Assembly: GCA_964549595.1 (NCBI GenBank)
Contig: CAZJWK010000003.1
Location: forward strand, 9,563-73,562
Source of the DNA: CAZQQN01 sp964549595
GTDB taxonomy: Bacteria; Bacteroidota; Bacteroidia; CAILMK01; CAYYUA01
Length of the DNA: 64,000 bases
Direction: 5' to 3'
Part shown: positions 9,136 to 18,626 of the stretch, in pieces
Layout of the letters: each line of letters starts with the position of its first letter
Position numbering within the stretch: the first letter of the stretch is position 1
The notes under the pieces: model-generated
Database searches by the model: none
What the model was told of the DNA's origin: nothing
The model's input: the letters and a program-made list of their open reading frames with translations, nothing else
Program-made: the position numbers and the translations under genes

Positions 9136-9857
9136 GGTAAGTGGTACTTTTTCAGTTCCTCACGAATGATATGCCCTGTATTGGCTTTTTGCTCCCAGGG
9201 TATTGCTTTTGGCGGTATAGAATCTCCTTTAAAACGGAGGTTTAAACGCTCTTTGTAAACCTTTCCTATGCCTTTGGCGTAAACAACCTTTTTCCGTTCC
9301 TGTTCAATCAAATTACCAGCATCCAGTTCGACTACCGTAGTGGTACTGTCAAAAGTCAGGTAATTTGTTTTGAAACGCTGATGGACATTTTTGTAATAAA
9401 AATCCCTTGCCTCCTCCCTGTTAAAAGCATTGCCATCCCATGACTTTTTTTCCCTGACCGGGAAGGTTAGCTTGATAATCCTTTGATTGTCATTCAAAAC
9501 CTGGTATTGGTTTTGGGTAATTTTAGCCGTAAAGAGGTTACTTCTCTCCTTCACGCCCTCTCCATTTCCTCTCACCTCCCGCTTCATCATAAACTGATTG
9601 CTGTCCAGCCTTTTAACAACCTGTTCTCCAACAGTATATTCATAGGTATCAATGGTATTATTAAAATTGTCATAATAAAAGGAATCTGCCTCGTAAATAA
9701 AAGTCATACCACTATCAAGGTGAATATAGTCCTTATGCATGGGAGCTGGATCTGCCAGTTCACGATCCGTTTCACAGCCATGAAAAAAACCGAAGAGAAG
9801 CATTAATCCAAAGGCGAAGTGAAAGATTGTTCCATTTTTCATTCTGATGGATTTCAT
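9132..9857 (-). CDS. Lipoprotein of unknown function, coupled to the S8 protease
   Basis: 241 residues. The N-terminus MKSIRMKNGTIFHFAFGLMLLFGFFHGC is a lipoprotein signal with the acylated Cys at residue 28 (FHGC); an in-frame ATG five codons later (9842) would also serve. The mature protein is largely beta, with repeated patterns such as SGMTFIYEADSFYYDNFNNT and DFYYKNVHQRFK, and no enzyme motif. Its stop overlaps the protease start by four bases, and mnmA lies 53 bases upstream, so the order is mnmA, lipoprotein, protease in one run. A role as partner or inhibitor of the protease is only inferred from coupling. Confidence 0.85.
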   Translation of the reverse strand: MKSIRMKNGTIFHFAFGLMLLFGFFHGCETDRELADPAPMHKDYIHLDSGMTFIYEADSFYYDNFNNTIDTYEYTVGEQVVKRLDSNQFMMKREVRGNGEGVKERSNLFTAKITQNQYQVLNDNQRIIKLTFPVREKKSWDGNAFNREEARDFYYKNVHQRFKTNYLTFDSTTTVVELDAGNLIEQERKKVVYAKGIGKVYKERLNLRFKGDSIPPKAIPWEQKANTGHIIREELKKYHLP

Positions 9858-9910
9858 GGCCCAATTATCAAAACTGTAAAAGATATATTTAAATGGGAGG
9901 AAGCCCGATG

Positions 9911-11062
9911 CTATCCTGAGACAGCTTCCCTTGCCGTTTCATTGATTGAGTGCTTATCTTCCGAATCAAAACTTTGATAAATGTGCCCCCCTCCTATTAC
10001 ATCATCTCCTTCATAAAACACGGCCGACTGGCCAGGGGCTATGGCATCCACACCATGATGGAAAACAACTTCTACTTCATCCTTCTTTACGTGCTTAACC
10101 GTACTCATTGCTCCTTTATCATTAGCCCTGATGGCGGTAATGCCCTCAATGTTTTCAGACAAACCGGGATATTTGACAAAATTGACATTTCGTACCAGCA
10201 TGCCCCGGCTCTTCAGTTCCTCTGCCGGCCCCACCACAATGGTATTGGTTTCAGGCCTTATTTCCGTGACATATACGGGATAACCCAATGCCAGGTTTAA
10301 GCCTTTCCTTTGGCCAATGGTGTAAAACGGGTAACCACTGTGTTTGCCAACAACCGTCCCATCGGATAGGATAAAATCACCCCCTTCTACCCTTTCTTGC
10401 AAACCATCAACTTTTCTTCTCAGGAAACCCCTGTAATCATTATCCGGTATAAAACAAATTTCGTAGCTTTCGCTTTTACCCACCAATTCATGATATCCCC
10501 ATTCTTTGGCCAATTCAAATATTTCGGACTTGTGGTATCCTCCGAGCGGAAAAATAGTACGGGCCAGGTTTTCCTGGGTGAGACCCCACAACACATAGGA
10601 CTGATCCTTGTGCGTATCTTTTCCCCTGGAAATGATATACCTTCCATCCTCATACCGTACGTTGGCATAATGCCCAGTGGCAATGTAGTCACAATGCAAT
10701 TGCTCAGCCCTTCTCAGTAAAGCCTTCCATTTGATATGGGTGTTGCACAGAATACACGGGTTTGGCGTACGCCCTTGCATGTATTCATTGATGAAGTCCT
10801 GAATTACCCAATCTCCGAATTCGTTTCGAATATCAAGGATAAAATGGGGTATGCCATTTTCCACCGCTATCATCCGGGCGTCATTAATACTATCCAGACT
10901 GCAACAGCCGGTCTCTTTTTTGTTACCACCGGAGGTTTCGTAATCCCATGTTTTCATGGTCATTCCGATCACCTCATAACCTTGTTCTTTTAGCATGACC
11001 GCTGTCAAAGTACTATCAATCCCGCCACTCATAGCTACCAAAACCTTGCCTTGCTTACTCAT
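9911..11062 (-). CDS. mnmA: tRNA-specific 2-thiouridylase MnmA
   Basis: 383 residues. The PP-loop ATP pyrophosphatase motif MSGGIDST is at residues 11-18; the two catalytic cysteines fit Cys106 (NPCILCN) and Cys203 (YEICFIPDND). MnmA transfers sulphur to uridine 34 of Lys, Glu and Gln tRNAs in the cytoplasm. Extra cysteines at 53, 54 and 103 are present; paired extra cysteines occur in MnmA homologues that bind an Fe-S cluster, but I cannot decide this here. The gene heads a minus-strand run that continues into the lipoprotein and S8 protease genes. It is divergent from aroB across 309 bases. Confidence 0.95.
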   Translation of the reverse strand: MSKQGKVLVAMSGGIDSTLTAVMLKEQGYEVIGMTMKTWDYETSGGNKKETGCCSLDSINDARMIAVENGIPHFILDIRNEFGDWVIQDFINEYMQGRTPNPCILCNTHIKWKALLRRAEQLHCDYIATGHYANVRYEDGRYIISRGKDTHKDQSYVLWGLTQENLARTIFPLGGYHKSEIFELAKEWGYHELVGKSESYEICFIPDNDYRGFLRRKVDGLQERVEGGDFILSDGTVVGKHSGYPFYTIGQRKGLNLALGYPVYVTEIRPETNTIVVGPAEELKSRGMLVRNVNFVKYPGLSENIEGITAIRANDKGAMSTVKHVKKDEVEVVFHHGVDAIAPGQSAVFYEGDDVIGGGHIYQSFDSEDKHSINETAREAVSG

Positions 11063-11371
11063 AATGGGGCTTTTAAGTATTTATAAACCGATACCAATCT
11101 AAAACAGTTGTTTTCAAAATCGTTCCAAAATTGGGATTTAAAGACGGAAAAGGGTGAAATGGTACAAAATTCAATGTTAAGTAATCATCCCATTAACCAA
11201 AAGTCCCTATTTGAATGATCCGCTACCTCATCCACGAAAACAGGATTAATCCTCATACCCAGCTTTAAACCTCCTAACAAAACGGGTTCCAATTGGAATC
11301 ACTTATCTTCTGAATCATCCGGTTATCCAATTATCCAATGACTCCTCGCACCATCCAATGTTTTCTTACCT
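11063..11371. other. Divergent mnmA-aroB intergenic region with small palindromes
   Basis: No credible gene. Two related dyads are visible: TTCCAATTGGAA (11287-11298, a perfect 12-bp palindrome) and CCAA-AA-TTGG (11125-11134). Near aroB the phrase ATCCAAT(T/G) occurs three times (11325-11360). A good -10-like element TACCTTTG (11367-11374) overlaps the presumed aroB start; no TTG lies at the ideal distance upstream of it. Confidence 0.4.
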
Positions 11372-12448
11372 TTGAAACAAAAAGTGACTGACACGTTTCT
11401 ATCCGGCCAAGAAGGCCTTGAGGCATTTTATCAATGGCTTTGGGAACAAGATTATTCGGCCATTTTCATCCTGGCAGACTCCAATACTTCGAGCCAATGT
11501 TTCCCCCTTATTGAAGACCACTTGCAAAACTTTCCCATTGAAGGTGTACTGGAGATCCCCCCGGGCGAAGAAAACAAAACCATCTATTGTTGCGAAGACA
11601 TCTGGGAAGAATTACTAACCCATGAGGCCGACCGTTATTCATTGTTGATTAATTTAGGGGGAGGACTTATAACGGATCTTGGTGGCTTTATTGCCAGCAC
11701 ATTCAAAAGGGGTATGGATTATGTGAACGTTCCTACCACCCTTTTGGGTATGACAGACGCGGCTATTGGTGGCAAAACCGGTATCAATTTCCGGGGCATT
11801 AAAAACCAGCTCGGAACCTTTAAAAAACCGGAAAAAACCGTTATTTATCCCCCTTTTCTGGATACCCTGGATAACCGGCAATTCAGAGCCGGCTTTGCCG
11901 AGATGATAAAACATGCCCTTATTGCCAGCCCTAACCTATGGTTCCAGCTCAAAAGCCTTAAACCGACTAATAAAGAAAAAGTCAAAGCCCATTTGACCGA
12001 CTCAGCGAAAGTCAAGCAAGTCATCGTAGAAGAAGACTTTAAGGAATCAGGAACCCGAAAAAAGCTCAATTTCGGGCATACCATCGGGCATGCACTGGAA
12101 AGCTATAGCCAGGTGCATGATGAAAATCCCCTGTATCACGGCGAGGCCATTGCCCTGGGAATGCGAGTGGAAAGCCTCCTCTCACACGAACACCACAGCC
12201 TGGATGCCCTGGATTACGAAGACATAGTACAATGCCTTGAAAACGCTTTCCCCGGTTATTCAATTCCTGAGGAAGCCTTTGAGGAATTGCTGGAATACAT
12301 GGAACTTGACAAAAAGAATTCGGAAGAAGGAATAAACTTCACCCTCCTTGATCATGCGGGCCGAGCGGACATAGATTTTTTTCTGAACCATGAAACCATC
12401 AAAGCGGCATTGAGCAAAACCCTGGTAACACAAAATGAAAAAGGTTAG
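11372..12448 (+). CDS. aroB: 3-dehydroquinate synthase
   Basis: 358 residues if translation starts at TTG 11372. It carries the NAD-binding glycine motif LGGGLITDLGGF (about 94-105), VPTTLLGMTDAAIGGKTGIN (about 121-140) with the substrate-binding lysine, the zinc region RAGFAEMIKHALI, and LNFGHTIGHALE with the metal histidines. It closes the second step of the shikimate pathway in the cytoplasm. No in-frame ATG exists before the catalytic core and a stop lies 30 bases upstream, so the start must be TTG (11372) or GTG (11384). TACCTTTG, a promoter-like octamer, overlaps the TTG, which makes the GTG an equally good choice with almost no leader. csaA follows after two bases. Confidence 0.93.
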   Translation: MKQKVTDTFLSGQEGLEAFYQWLWEQDYSAIFILADSNTSSQCFPLIEDHLQNFPIEGVLEIPPGEENKTIYCCEDIWEELLTHEADRYSLLINLGGGLITDLGGFIASTFKRGMDYVNVPTTLLGMTDAAIGGKTGINFRGIKNQLGTFKKPEKTVIYPPFLDTLDNRQFRAGFAEMIKHALIASPNLWFQLKSLKPTNKEKVKAHLTDSAKVKQVIVEEDFKESGTRKKLNFGHTIGHALESYSQVHDENPLYHGEAIALGMRVESLLSHEHHSLDALDYEDIVQCLENAFPGYSIPEEAFEELLEYMELDKKNSEEGINFTLLDHAGRADIDFFLNHETIKAALSKTLVTQNEKG

Positions 12449-12450
12449 TT

Positions 12451-12795
12451 ATGGCCGAAAAGCCTAAGGCTGAAATCAAAGATTTTGAACATCTGGATAT
12501 CAGAACAGGCACAATCGTGGAAATTCATGATTTCCCGGAAGCCAGAAAACCGGCTTATCAACTCCGAATCGATTTCGGGGAAGACGGAGAAAAACAGTCA
12601 AGTGCCCAGTTAACGGAATATTACTCCAAAGAAGATTTGCTGAACAAACAGGTGATTGCCATAATCAACTTTCCTCCTAAGCAAATCGGCCCTTTTGTGT
12701 CAGAATGCTTAGTGCTCGGAATTGAGGGCAATGAGAACGGAGTGGTGTTACTGCAACCGGAATGGCCTGTAAAAAATGGTTCAAAAGTAGGATAG
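12451..12795 (+). CDS. csaA: CsaA-type tRNA-binding protein
   Basis: 114 residues, the whole being one EMAP/Trbp111-type OB fold. FEHLDIRTGTIVEIHDFPEARKP and SSAQLTEYY and QVIAIINFPPKQIGPF match Bacillus CsaA closely, including the conserved NFPP and the C-terminal VLLQPE. CsaA binds tRNA as a homodimer and has been proposed as a secretion-related chaperone. It begins two bases after the aroB stop, so it is translated from the same message. Ends convergently with the TolC-like gene. Confidence 0.92.
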   Translation: MAEKPKAEIKDFEHLDIRTGTIVEIHDFPEARKPAYQLRIDFGEDGEKQSSAQLTEYYSKEDLLNKQVIAIINFPPKQIGPFVSECLVLGIEGNENGVVLLQPEWPVKNGSKVG

Positions 12796-12821
12796 TTGGC
12801 AATGCCAAGCCCTATCTTTAA

Positions 12822-14153
12822 CTAAAGCTCCTTCAATAGCAACCCTGCTATTTTAAATAACTCGATTTCAGCCAACTTGGCATCGTACCGGGCATTACTT
12901 CTCCGCGTCTTGGCACGGATAAAATTTACCTGCGCCTGCCGGAGCTGGGTTGTGTTTACCTGGCCTAATTGATAAGATTCCCTCGTGCGCTCGAGGTTCA
13001 GTTTGGCATTTCGCACATTCCGCCCTTCCATTCTCAATGTCTTCAAATATTTCTCGTAATCGGCATAAGCATTCTTTAAATCCCTTTGAACCTTTAATTC
13101 GGCATTTTCTAATTGGTGTTGGCGATTTTTTATTCGTATGGCAGCATTTTCAGCCCGTATCTTGTTTCGGTAGCCTGAAAACAAAGGTATGTTCAATTGA
13201 AGTCCTGTACTCACTCCATTGCTTTGGTTTTCTTTCAGGAAACCGGCATCGTTATTGGATAAGCTATAACTATAACTTCCATTTAACGAAAGCTCCGGGA
13301 AAAATTCAGCCTTGGCTATTTTCTGCTGCAAACGGGCTGTTTTTAACTGACGATCTGCAGCCAGAATATTGACATTGTTTGCTTTGGCCTTTTTCATTAA
13401 ATCAGATTCCTCCAACCGTTTGCGTAACTTTACTTCTGATTTTACAGAAAAAGCGGAACTGATTTTTTGGCCAAGCAGCACATTCAAGCTACGCTTGGCG
13501 TTTTCATAATTGGTTCTGGCCTGAATCAAAGTGCTACTATCTGAATCGAGGTCAACACGGGCATTTAATACATCAACCTGTGACTTATTCCCGTATTGCC
13601 GTTCTTGTTTAACCCTTCGTAACCGCTCAAGGGATAACTGCACCGACTCCCGGGTTATTTGATATTGCGCCCTCAAACGAGCTACCTGGTAATACTGGTT
13701 GACCACCTGCAATAATGTCTGCTCAATGGTTTGACGAGCCTGAGCATCACTCAGATCTTTTTCCACTTTAAGCTGCTGGTAATTGTACCTATTTCCAAGC
13801 CCGTCAAAAAGGGTATAATTCATATCCAATGAAGCATTCACATTAGTAGCCTGTGCCCCACTGACCTCCTGTTCACCCAAAGGTTCCTGGAATTCCTGGC
13901 GCGTATCCTCATTTTGATAATTTCCACTGGAGGAAAGACTTAGGTTGGGCAACATACCAGCATTACCGATGTGCACATTATTCTTGCTAATCTGTGCATT
14001 ATTGCGGGCCACTTGTATGCCATGGTTGTTTTTCATGGTCTTCTCCACTGCCTCTTGTAAAGTCAGGGTATCTTTTAACCGATTATCCTGTGCGAGCACA
14101 GATGTAGTGAAGAACACCCAAAGTATTGTAATGGAAAATTTTATTGGTTTCAT
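12822..14153 (-). CDS. TolC-family outer-membrane efflux channel
   Basis: 443 residues from the ATG at 14153, where MKPIKFSITILWVFFTTSVLAQ forms a signal peptide; the frame opens 19 codons earlier but that extension overlaps nothing useful and hides the signal. The chain shows the duplicated TolC architecture: long helical coiled stretches (LTLQEAVEKTMKNNHGIQVA, then QYGNKSQVDVLNARVDL and its second-half counterpart YQLGQVNTTQLRQAQVNFI) separated by beta segments. It forms the trimeric outer-membrane duct of the tripartite pump encoded by the two genes upstream and is the last gene of the marR-adaptor-RND-tolC operon. Confidence 0.92.
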   Translation of the reverse strand: MKPIKFSITILWVFFTTSVLAQDNRLKDTLTLQEAVEKTMKNNHGIQVARNNAQISKNNVHIGNAGMLPNLSLSSSGNYQNEDTRQEFQEPLGEQEVSGAQATNVNASLDMNYTLFDGLGNRYNYQQLKVEKDLSDAQARQTIEQTLLQVVNQYYQVARLRAQYQITRESVQLSLERLRRVKQERQYGNKSQVDVLNARVDLDSDSSTLIQARTNYENAKRSLNVLLGQKISSAFSVKSEVKLRKRLEESDLMKKAKANNVNILAADRQLKTARLQQKIAKAEFFPELSLNGSYSYSLSNNDAGFLKENQSNGVSTGLQLNIPLFSGYRNKIRAENAAIRIKNRQHQLENAELKVQRDLKNAYADYEKYLKTLRMEGRNVRNAKLNLERTRESYQLGQVNTTQLRQAQVNFIRAKTRRSNARYDAKLAEIELFKIAGLLLKEL

Positions 14154-14222
14154 GGTTTTAATGTTTTCTATTCTCATCCAAAAAGCGTTTAACCAACAAT
14201 TTGCGGTCATTGATTTCCCGGT

Positions 14223-17200
14223 TTATTCTTCATCATCATCTTTTTCGGCTTTTAATTCCCGAACCGCAGGCTCTAAGGCTTCTTCATAAGGCTTTTTACC
14301 GGTCCACAACCAAACTGCGCCATAGCGAAGCCGGTTGATCATAACCAGCATAATGGGTAAGATGATCAAGGTCACCAACATACCCAATAGCATGCCGTAA
14401 GCCACGGAAACAGCCATTGGAACCAGGAACTGAGCCTGAAGACTTTGTTCGAGCATAAGGGGCGCCAACCCGCCAATGGTAGTAAAGGTTGTTAACAATA
14501 TGGGCCGGAACCGGGCTAAGCCGGCATCATGAACAGCCTGCATAAAGGACTTACCTTCTTTCAGGGTGTTGTTCATGTGCGTAACCAAAACCACCGAATT
14601 ATTAATGATAATCCCAGCCAGAGCAATTATTCCATAGGTAGACAAAATGCTTATAGGGATGCCCTGAATAATATGCCCGAAAGCAACACCCACAAGCCCA
14701 AAGGGCAAAATCAGAAAGACAATGGCTGTTTGGAGAAATGACCTGAAAACCACCATTACCACCGCTATCATTAGGATGAAAATCACTGGCAAAACCTTAG
14801 CAGCCGAAGCACCTACTTTTCCGGATTCGCGTGTTTGCCCTTCAAAAGAAACCTTAACCGAAGGATGAGCCGAAAGTATAGGCGGTAAAAGCTCATCCTC
14901 TATTTTTAGGTTAACATCAGTAGCTGAATATTCAGGGCTTGCCAAATCCGCTTCTACTTTGATTTCACGTTGTCCGTTCAGGTGATTAATGGCCAGAACC
15001 CCTCGCTTGGTCTCAAATTCTGCCAATTGTTTTAGGGGATAAGCGCCTTGGGGCGTTCGTATACGCATATTTTCAAGATCTCCAATGAATCTGCGGTTAC
15101 TGGTATCATACCGAACCCAGACCTTGACTTCATCAAGGCCCCTTTGCAAACGCTGAACTTCCCGGCCAAAAAACCCATTTCTTATTTGACTCATAACGGT
15201 CATCAGATCCAGCCCTAAATTGTGTGCCTTTTCTTTAAGGGTCAGGTTGATTTCCCGTAACCCCTTCTGGTCATTATCCACTACATCCTTAACCTTCTCC
15301 ATATCCTTCAATGCAGATTTTAACTTCTCGGTGGCCATCCTTACTTCTTCCATGTTTTCAGCCTGTAAGGAGATCGAGACAGGTTTACCGAAAGGAATAT
15401 TGGATCCATAGGACAACTTTTCAGCCCCTACAATGGTACCGGCTTTTTCACGGATGAGATTGGTGATTTCATATCCCGGCATTTCCCGGTATTCACTTTC
15501 CAACAATAAAATATTCAGGTTTCCCTTATGAGGTTGGCCACTGATATTGAGCTGGATATCCTTCACGTAAGAGCGATTATCGTTGCGTTTTTTGGTTAAG
15601 CTGTCATTGACCTTCCAGGCCGTTTGCTGAATATGTTGCAACCATTTCCGGGTAATGTGTTCCCGGGTACCGGATGGCATCTCGAGGTTAACCTTGATCT
15701 GGTTACGCTCAATATTGGGGAAAAAGGTTGTTTTCAAGAATCCGCCACCTATCAAACCGGCTACGAGGAGTAACAAAGCAATGGCAACAGAAATAGTGAG
15801 GGTTTTATTATAAAGACAACTCCAAAGAAACGGACTGTATATCCTTTCCCGCAGAAACACAAGGGCCTTGTCTGTTTGCTGGTTGAGCCAATTCTTTTGA
15901 CGCCCTTTTTTGTGCAAAGCCTTAGAATGAGCCATATGGCTGGGTAAAATAAGCACGCCTTCAATCAGGGAAAACAACAAAGCAGCATTGACCACAAAAG
16001 CCATTTCTACTATAAATTCTCCCAACCGGCCCGCAAGAAAGAAAAAGGTTGAAAAAGCAATAATAGTAGTGATCACCGAAGCCAGCACAGGTGCCAAAAC
16101 CTGCAATGTGCCATTAGTGGCAGCAGGCACCGCACTTAACCCCTGTTCATACTTTTGATAAATCTGCTCCCCGAAAACGATCCCATCATCCACCAAAATT
16201 CCGATTACCAGGATCATCCCGAAAAGAGAAATTACATTGATCGTTATACCGTACCAGGAAGCCAGGATAAACATACCGGCAAAAGAAAACGGAATGGCCA
16301 CAGCCACCCAGAAAGCCAAGCGAATGTTTAAAAACAGGGATAGTAGAATTAAAACCAGTCCAAACCCAATCAATCCATTCTTGGTAAGCAAATCAATCCG
16401 GTTGTTCAAGGATTCCGAACGATCTCGTATGACAGTGGCTTCTACGGCTTCATTTTTTTGGTTAAAATTTTTCACATAACCCCGGATGTAATCAGTAATA
16501 AAAAGAATATCCTGGTAAATGGTATTTTGAACGGTAATGACCACAGCGGGTTCCCCATTAAGGTAAGACCGCTCAGGATTGTCTGCCCATCGGTCACGGA
16601 CCTCCGCCACATCACTTAAACGGACAAGTTGCCCCTCTTGACCGCTTTTAACCACAATGTTCCTGAGGTTTTCCCCATAATAGGCTTTAGATCTTGCACG
16701 GATCAGCATTTCCTCCTCATCGCCTTTGATGGTCCCCCCTGTTAACTCAAGATTGGCATTTCGAACAGCCTGTCCAACCTCCTGGAAAGTCAGGTTATAG
16801 GCTCTCAAATCCTCCTCCTGAACACTGATCTCAATCTCTTCCTCCGGATACCCCCTGATGGATATTTTAGAAATGCCTTCTACCGCCCTGAGATCGTCTT
16901 CCACGTCACGGGCATAACGTTTTAAAGTTTTCAGCTTCACGTCTCCGCTAAGCGAAAATCGAATGGCTTCGCTCACGTTTTCTTGTTTAAAAACCTCAAT
17001 GGATTCCATTCCCGTTGGAAAAACGGCAATCCGATCCACTGCATTCTTCACATCCTGAAGGACCAGGTCAGTGTCGTATCCTTTTTTTACCTCTACAGTC
17101 ACTGAACCGGTATTTTCCCGAGAAACAGAGGTGACACGATCAATACCGGTTAAACCTTCCAGGTTATCCTCAATTTTAAGAACTATCCCCTTTTCTATTT

Positions 17201-17375
17201 CTTCCGGAGAAGCACCCGGATAAGTGGCATTAATCTGGATAATATCGCTTTCTGAATTGGGAAAAAAGGTGGAATTAAGATTATTAAGCCCAAAATACCC
17301 AAAAATCAGGATCAGGACCAGCAGTAGGTTGGCAACAATCGGGTATTTAATGAAATAACCTATCAGTTGTCGCAT
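14223..17375 (-). CDS. RND-family efflux pump, inner-membrane transporter
   Basis: 1050 residues, normal for the AcrB/HAE1 group. One N-terminal helix (LLLVLILIFGYFGL), a large periplasmic loop starting NSTFFPNSESDIIQINATYPG, a central bundle of helices with GMILVIGILVDDGIVFGEQI (the proton-relay region of helix 4), a second periplasmic loop from FFPNIERNQIKVNLEMPSG, and a closing five-helix bundle. The acidic tail is unusually Glu/Asp rich. It exports hydrophobic compounds using the proton gradient, with the adaptor (upstream by 22 bases) and the TolC protein (downstream by 69 bases). The substrate cannot be inferred. Confidence 0.95.
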   Translation of the reverse strand: MRQLIGYFIKYPIVANLLLVLILIFGYFGLNNLNSTFFPNSESDIIQINATYPGASPEEIEKGIVLKIEDNLEGLTGIDRVTSVSRENTGSVTVEVKKGYDTDLVLQDVKNAVDRIAVFPTGMESIEVFKQENVSEAIRFSLSGDVKLKTLKRYARDVEDDLRAVEGISKISIRGYPEEEIEISVQEEDLRAYNLTFQEVGQAVRNANLELTGGTIKGDEEEMLIRARSKAYYGENLRNIVVKSGQEGQLVRLSDVAEVRDRWADNPERSYLNGEPAVVITVQNTIYQDILFITDYIRGYVKNFNQKNEAVEATVIRDRSESLNNRIDLLTKNGLIGFGLVLILLSLFLNIRLAFWVAVAIPFSFAGMFILASWYGITINVISLFGMILVIGILVDDGIVFGEQIYQKYEQGLSAVPAATNGTLQVLAPVLASVITTIIAFSTFFFLAGRLGEFIVEMAFVVNAALLFSLIEGVLILPSHMAHSKALHKKGRQKNWLNQQTDKALVFLRERIYSPFLWSCLYNKTLTISVAIALLLLVAGLIGGGFLKTTFFPNIERNQIKVNLEMPSGTREHITRKWLQHIQQTAWKVNDSLTKKRNDNRSYVKDIQLNISGQPHKGNLNILLLESEYREMPGYEITNLIREKAGTIVGAEKLSYGSNIPFGKPVSISLQAENMEEVRMATEKLKSALKDMEKVKDVVDNDQKGLREINLTLKEKAHNLGLDLMTVMSQIRNGFFGREVQRLQRGLDEVKVWVRYDTSNRRFIGDLENMRIRTPQGAYPLKQLAEFETKRGVLAINHLNGQREIKVEADLASPEYSATDVNLKIEDELLPPILSAHPSVKVSFEGQTRESGKVGASAAKVLPVIFILMIAVVMVVFRSFLQTAIVFLILPFGLVGVAFGHIIQGIPISILSTYGIIALAGIIINNSVVLVTHMNNTLKEGKSFMQAVHDAGLARFRPILLTTFTTIGGLAPLMLEQSLQAQFLVPMAVSVAYGMLLGMLVTLIILPIMLVMINRLRYGAVWLWTGKKPYEEALEPAVRELKAEKDDDEE

Positions 17376-17397
17376 TTTGGATAATTTTTGGTTTTCA

Positions 17398-18522
17398 TTA
17401 TAGGTTTTCCGCTTTTACCGGTTTAACCGGCATGCCTACATAAGCTGTGGGTATTGATTCATCCAGTATTTGAGTACCATCAGGTAAGCCCTTTACAATC
17501 GCCTTATCCTGTGAAGTGTGTACTACCTCAATGGGATGCTTCTTCAATTTGTCGTTTTTAATGATCCATACCTTATCATTTTCTTCCACATACTTCCTTA
17601 GCACCTCATAGGCATTGGGAACAGAACCGGTGTAAATCTTCCCTTCCAGGTACATGCCTTCTTTCAAGGGCTCCCCACTGGTTCCGACAAAAACCTGCGC
17701 AGACTGGGTCTCGGCATCTATCTTTTCATTTATCCGGACTACTTTCCCTGCCCAACGACCGCTTATATCATCAGACCACAATGCCACACTGTCTTTTTTA
17801 TCCACAAGAGCTAATTCGCGAGCACTTAAAGCCGCTTTCATTTCATAACGCCCCGTAGCGATGTATTCACCAAGTTTTTGACCAGGCCTGACCAGTGTAC
17901 CCGGATCAATAAGACTCTCTGTTACAACCCCGTCAAAAGGGGCGCGAATGGTGTATTTAGAAAGCCTTTCTGCCTGGCTTTGGATCGAATAGTACTGGTT
18001 GTAAATGTTACGAGCGGTAACAAAGTACTTAACCTGTTGTTGGTCCACTTTGGGTAAAGGCTCCAACGGTTCATCCACCTTAAGGTTTTCCAGGTAGTCC
18101 TGCCAGCGCTGATGATGCTTCGGATAATCTATTTTAAGGTCGGGAAGCATCTTGGCTATACCATTCATCAGGTTACTTTTTTGGGACTGTAGGCTAAGCC
18201 TCGCCTCCCGGTTATCCATTTGAATCAATACCTCCCCTTCCTCATAAGCGATGCCTTCCTTGAAAGCTTTACTACTTCTTATAAAACGGCCCTGTACTTC
18301 AGCAAAGATCTCGATTCGCTTCTGCCCTTCTAACCGGCCGGTTATTGGAATGAAAGCGGGTACCGTATCATTTTTTACAAGCCTTATTTTCACGGCTTGT
18401 GCTTCTTCTTTCTCTACCTTTTCTTCTTTATCCGTTCCCGAACTCATTAAGAAACGGGTAAGGAATATGGCTCCGATTAAAATTAAAATGCCAATAATTA
18501 TACTGATTTGCCTGAATTTCAT
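17398..18522 (-). CDS. RND efflux periplasmic adaptor (membrane-fusion protein)
   Basis: 374 residues from ATG 18522; an upstream GTG at 18543 adds seven residues before the membrane anchor. One N-terminal transmembrane segment (ISIIIGILILIGAIFLTRFL) is followed by a lipoyl-like half motif (IEIFAEVQGRFIRSSKAFKEG), a helical hairpin of modest length, the second lipoyl half (YTIRAPFDGVVTESLIDPGTLV) and a beta-barrel domain. It joins the inner-membrane pump to the outer-membrane channel. It is 22 bases upstream of the pump gene and 104 bases downstream of marR. Confidence 0.93.
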   Translation of the reverse strand: MKFRQISIIIGILILIGAIFLTRFLMSSGTDKEEKVEKEEAQAVKIRLVKNDTVPAFIPITGRLEGQKRIEIFAEVQGRFIRSSKAFKEGIAYEEGEVLIQMDNREARLSLQSQKSNLMNGIAKMLPDLKIDYPKHHQRWQDYLENLKVDEPLEPLPKVDQQQVKYFVTARNIYNQYYSIQSQAERLSKYTIRAPFDGVVTESLIDPGTLVRPGQKLGEYIATGRYEMKAALSARELALVDKKDSVALWSDDISGRWAGKVVRINEKIDAETQSAQVFVGTSGEPLKEGMYLEGKIYTGSVPNAYEVLRKYVEENDKVWIIKNDKLKKHPIEVVHTSQDKAIVKGLPDGTQILDESIPTAYVGMPVKPVKAENL

Positions 18523-18626
18523 AGGGTTATTTTGTTTTTCCACAAGTTAAAAGGCCAAGCATAGCCTTGACTCAACCAATTTTTTCGCAATTTGTTTATA
18601 GGTCAACCACTGTTCAAACATCTATT

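Noticed and set aside
12794..12815. Bidirectional terminator between csaA and the TolC gene
   Set aside because: TTGGC-aat-GCCAA has a short loop and no T run.
14154..14210. Upstream ATG of the TolC-like gene
   Set aside because: It adds 19 residues that bury the signal peptide beginning at 14153.
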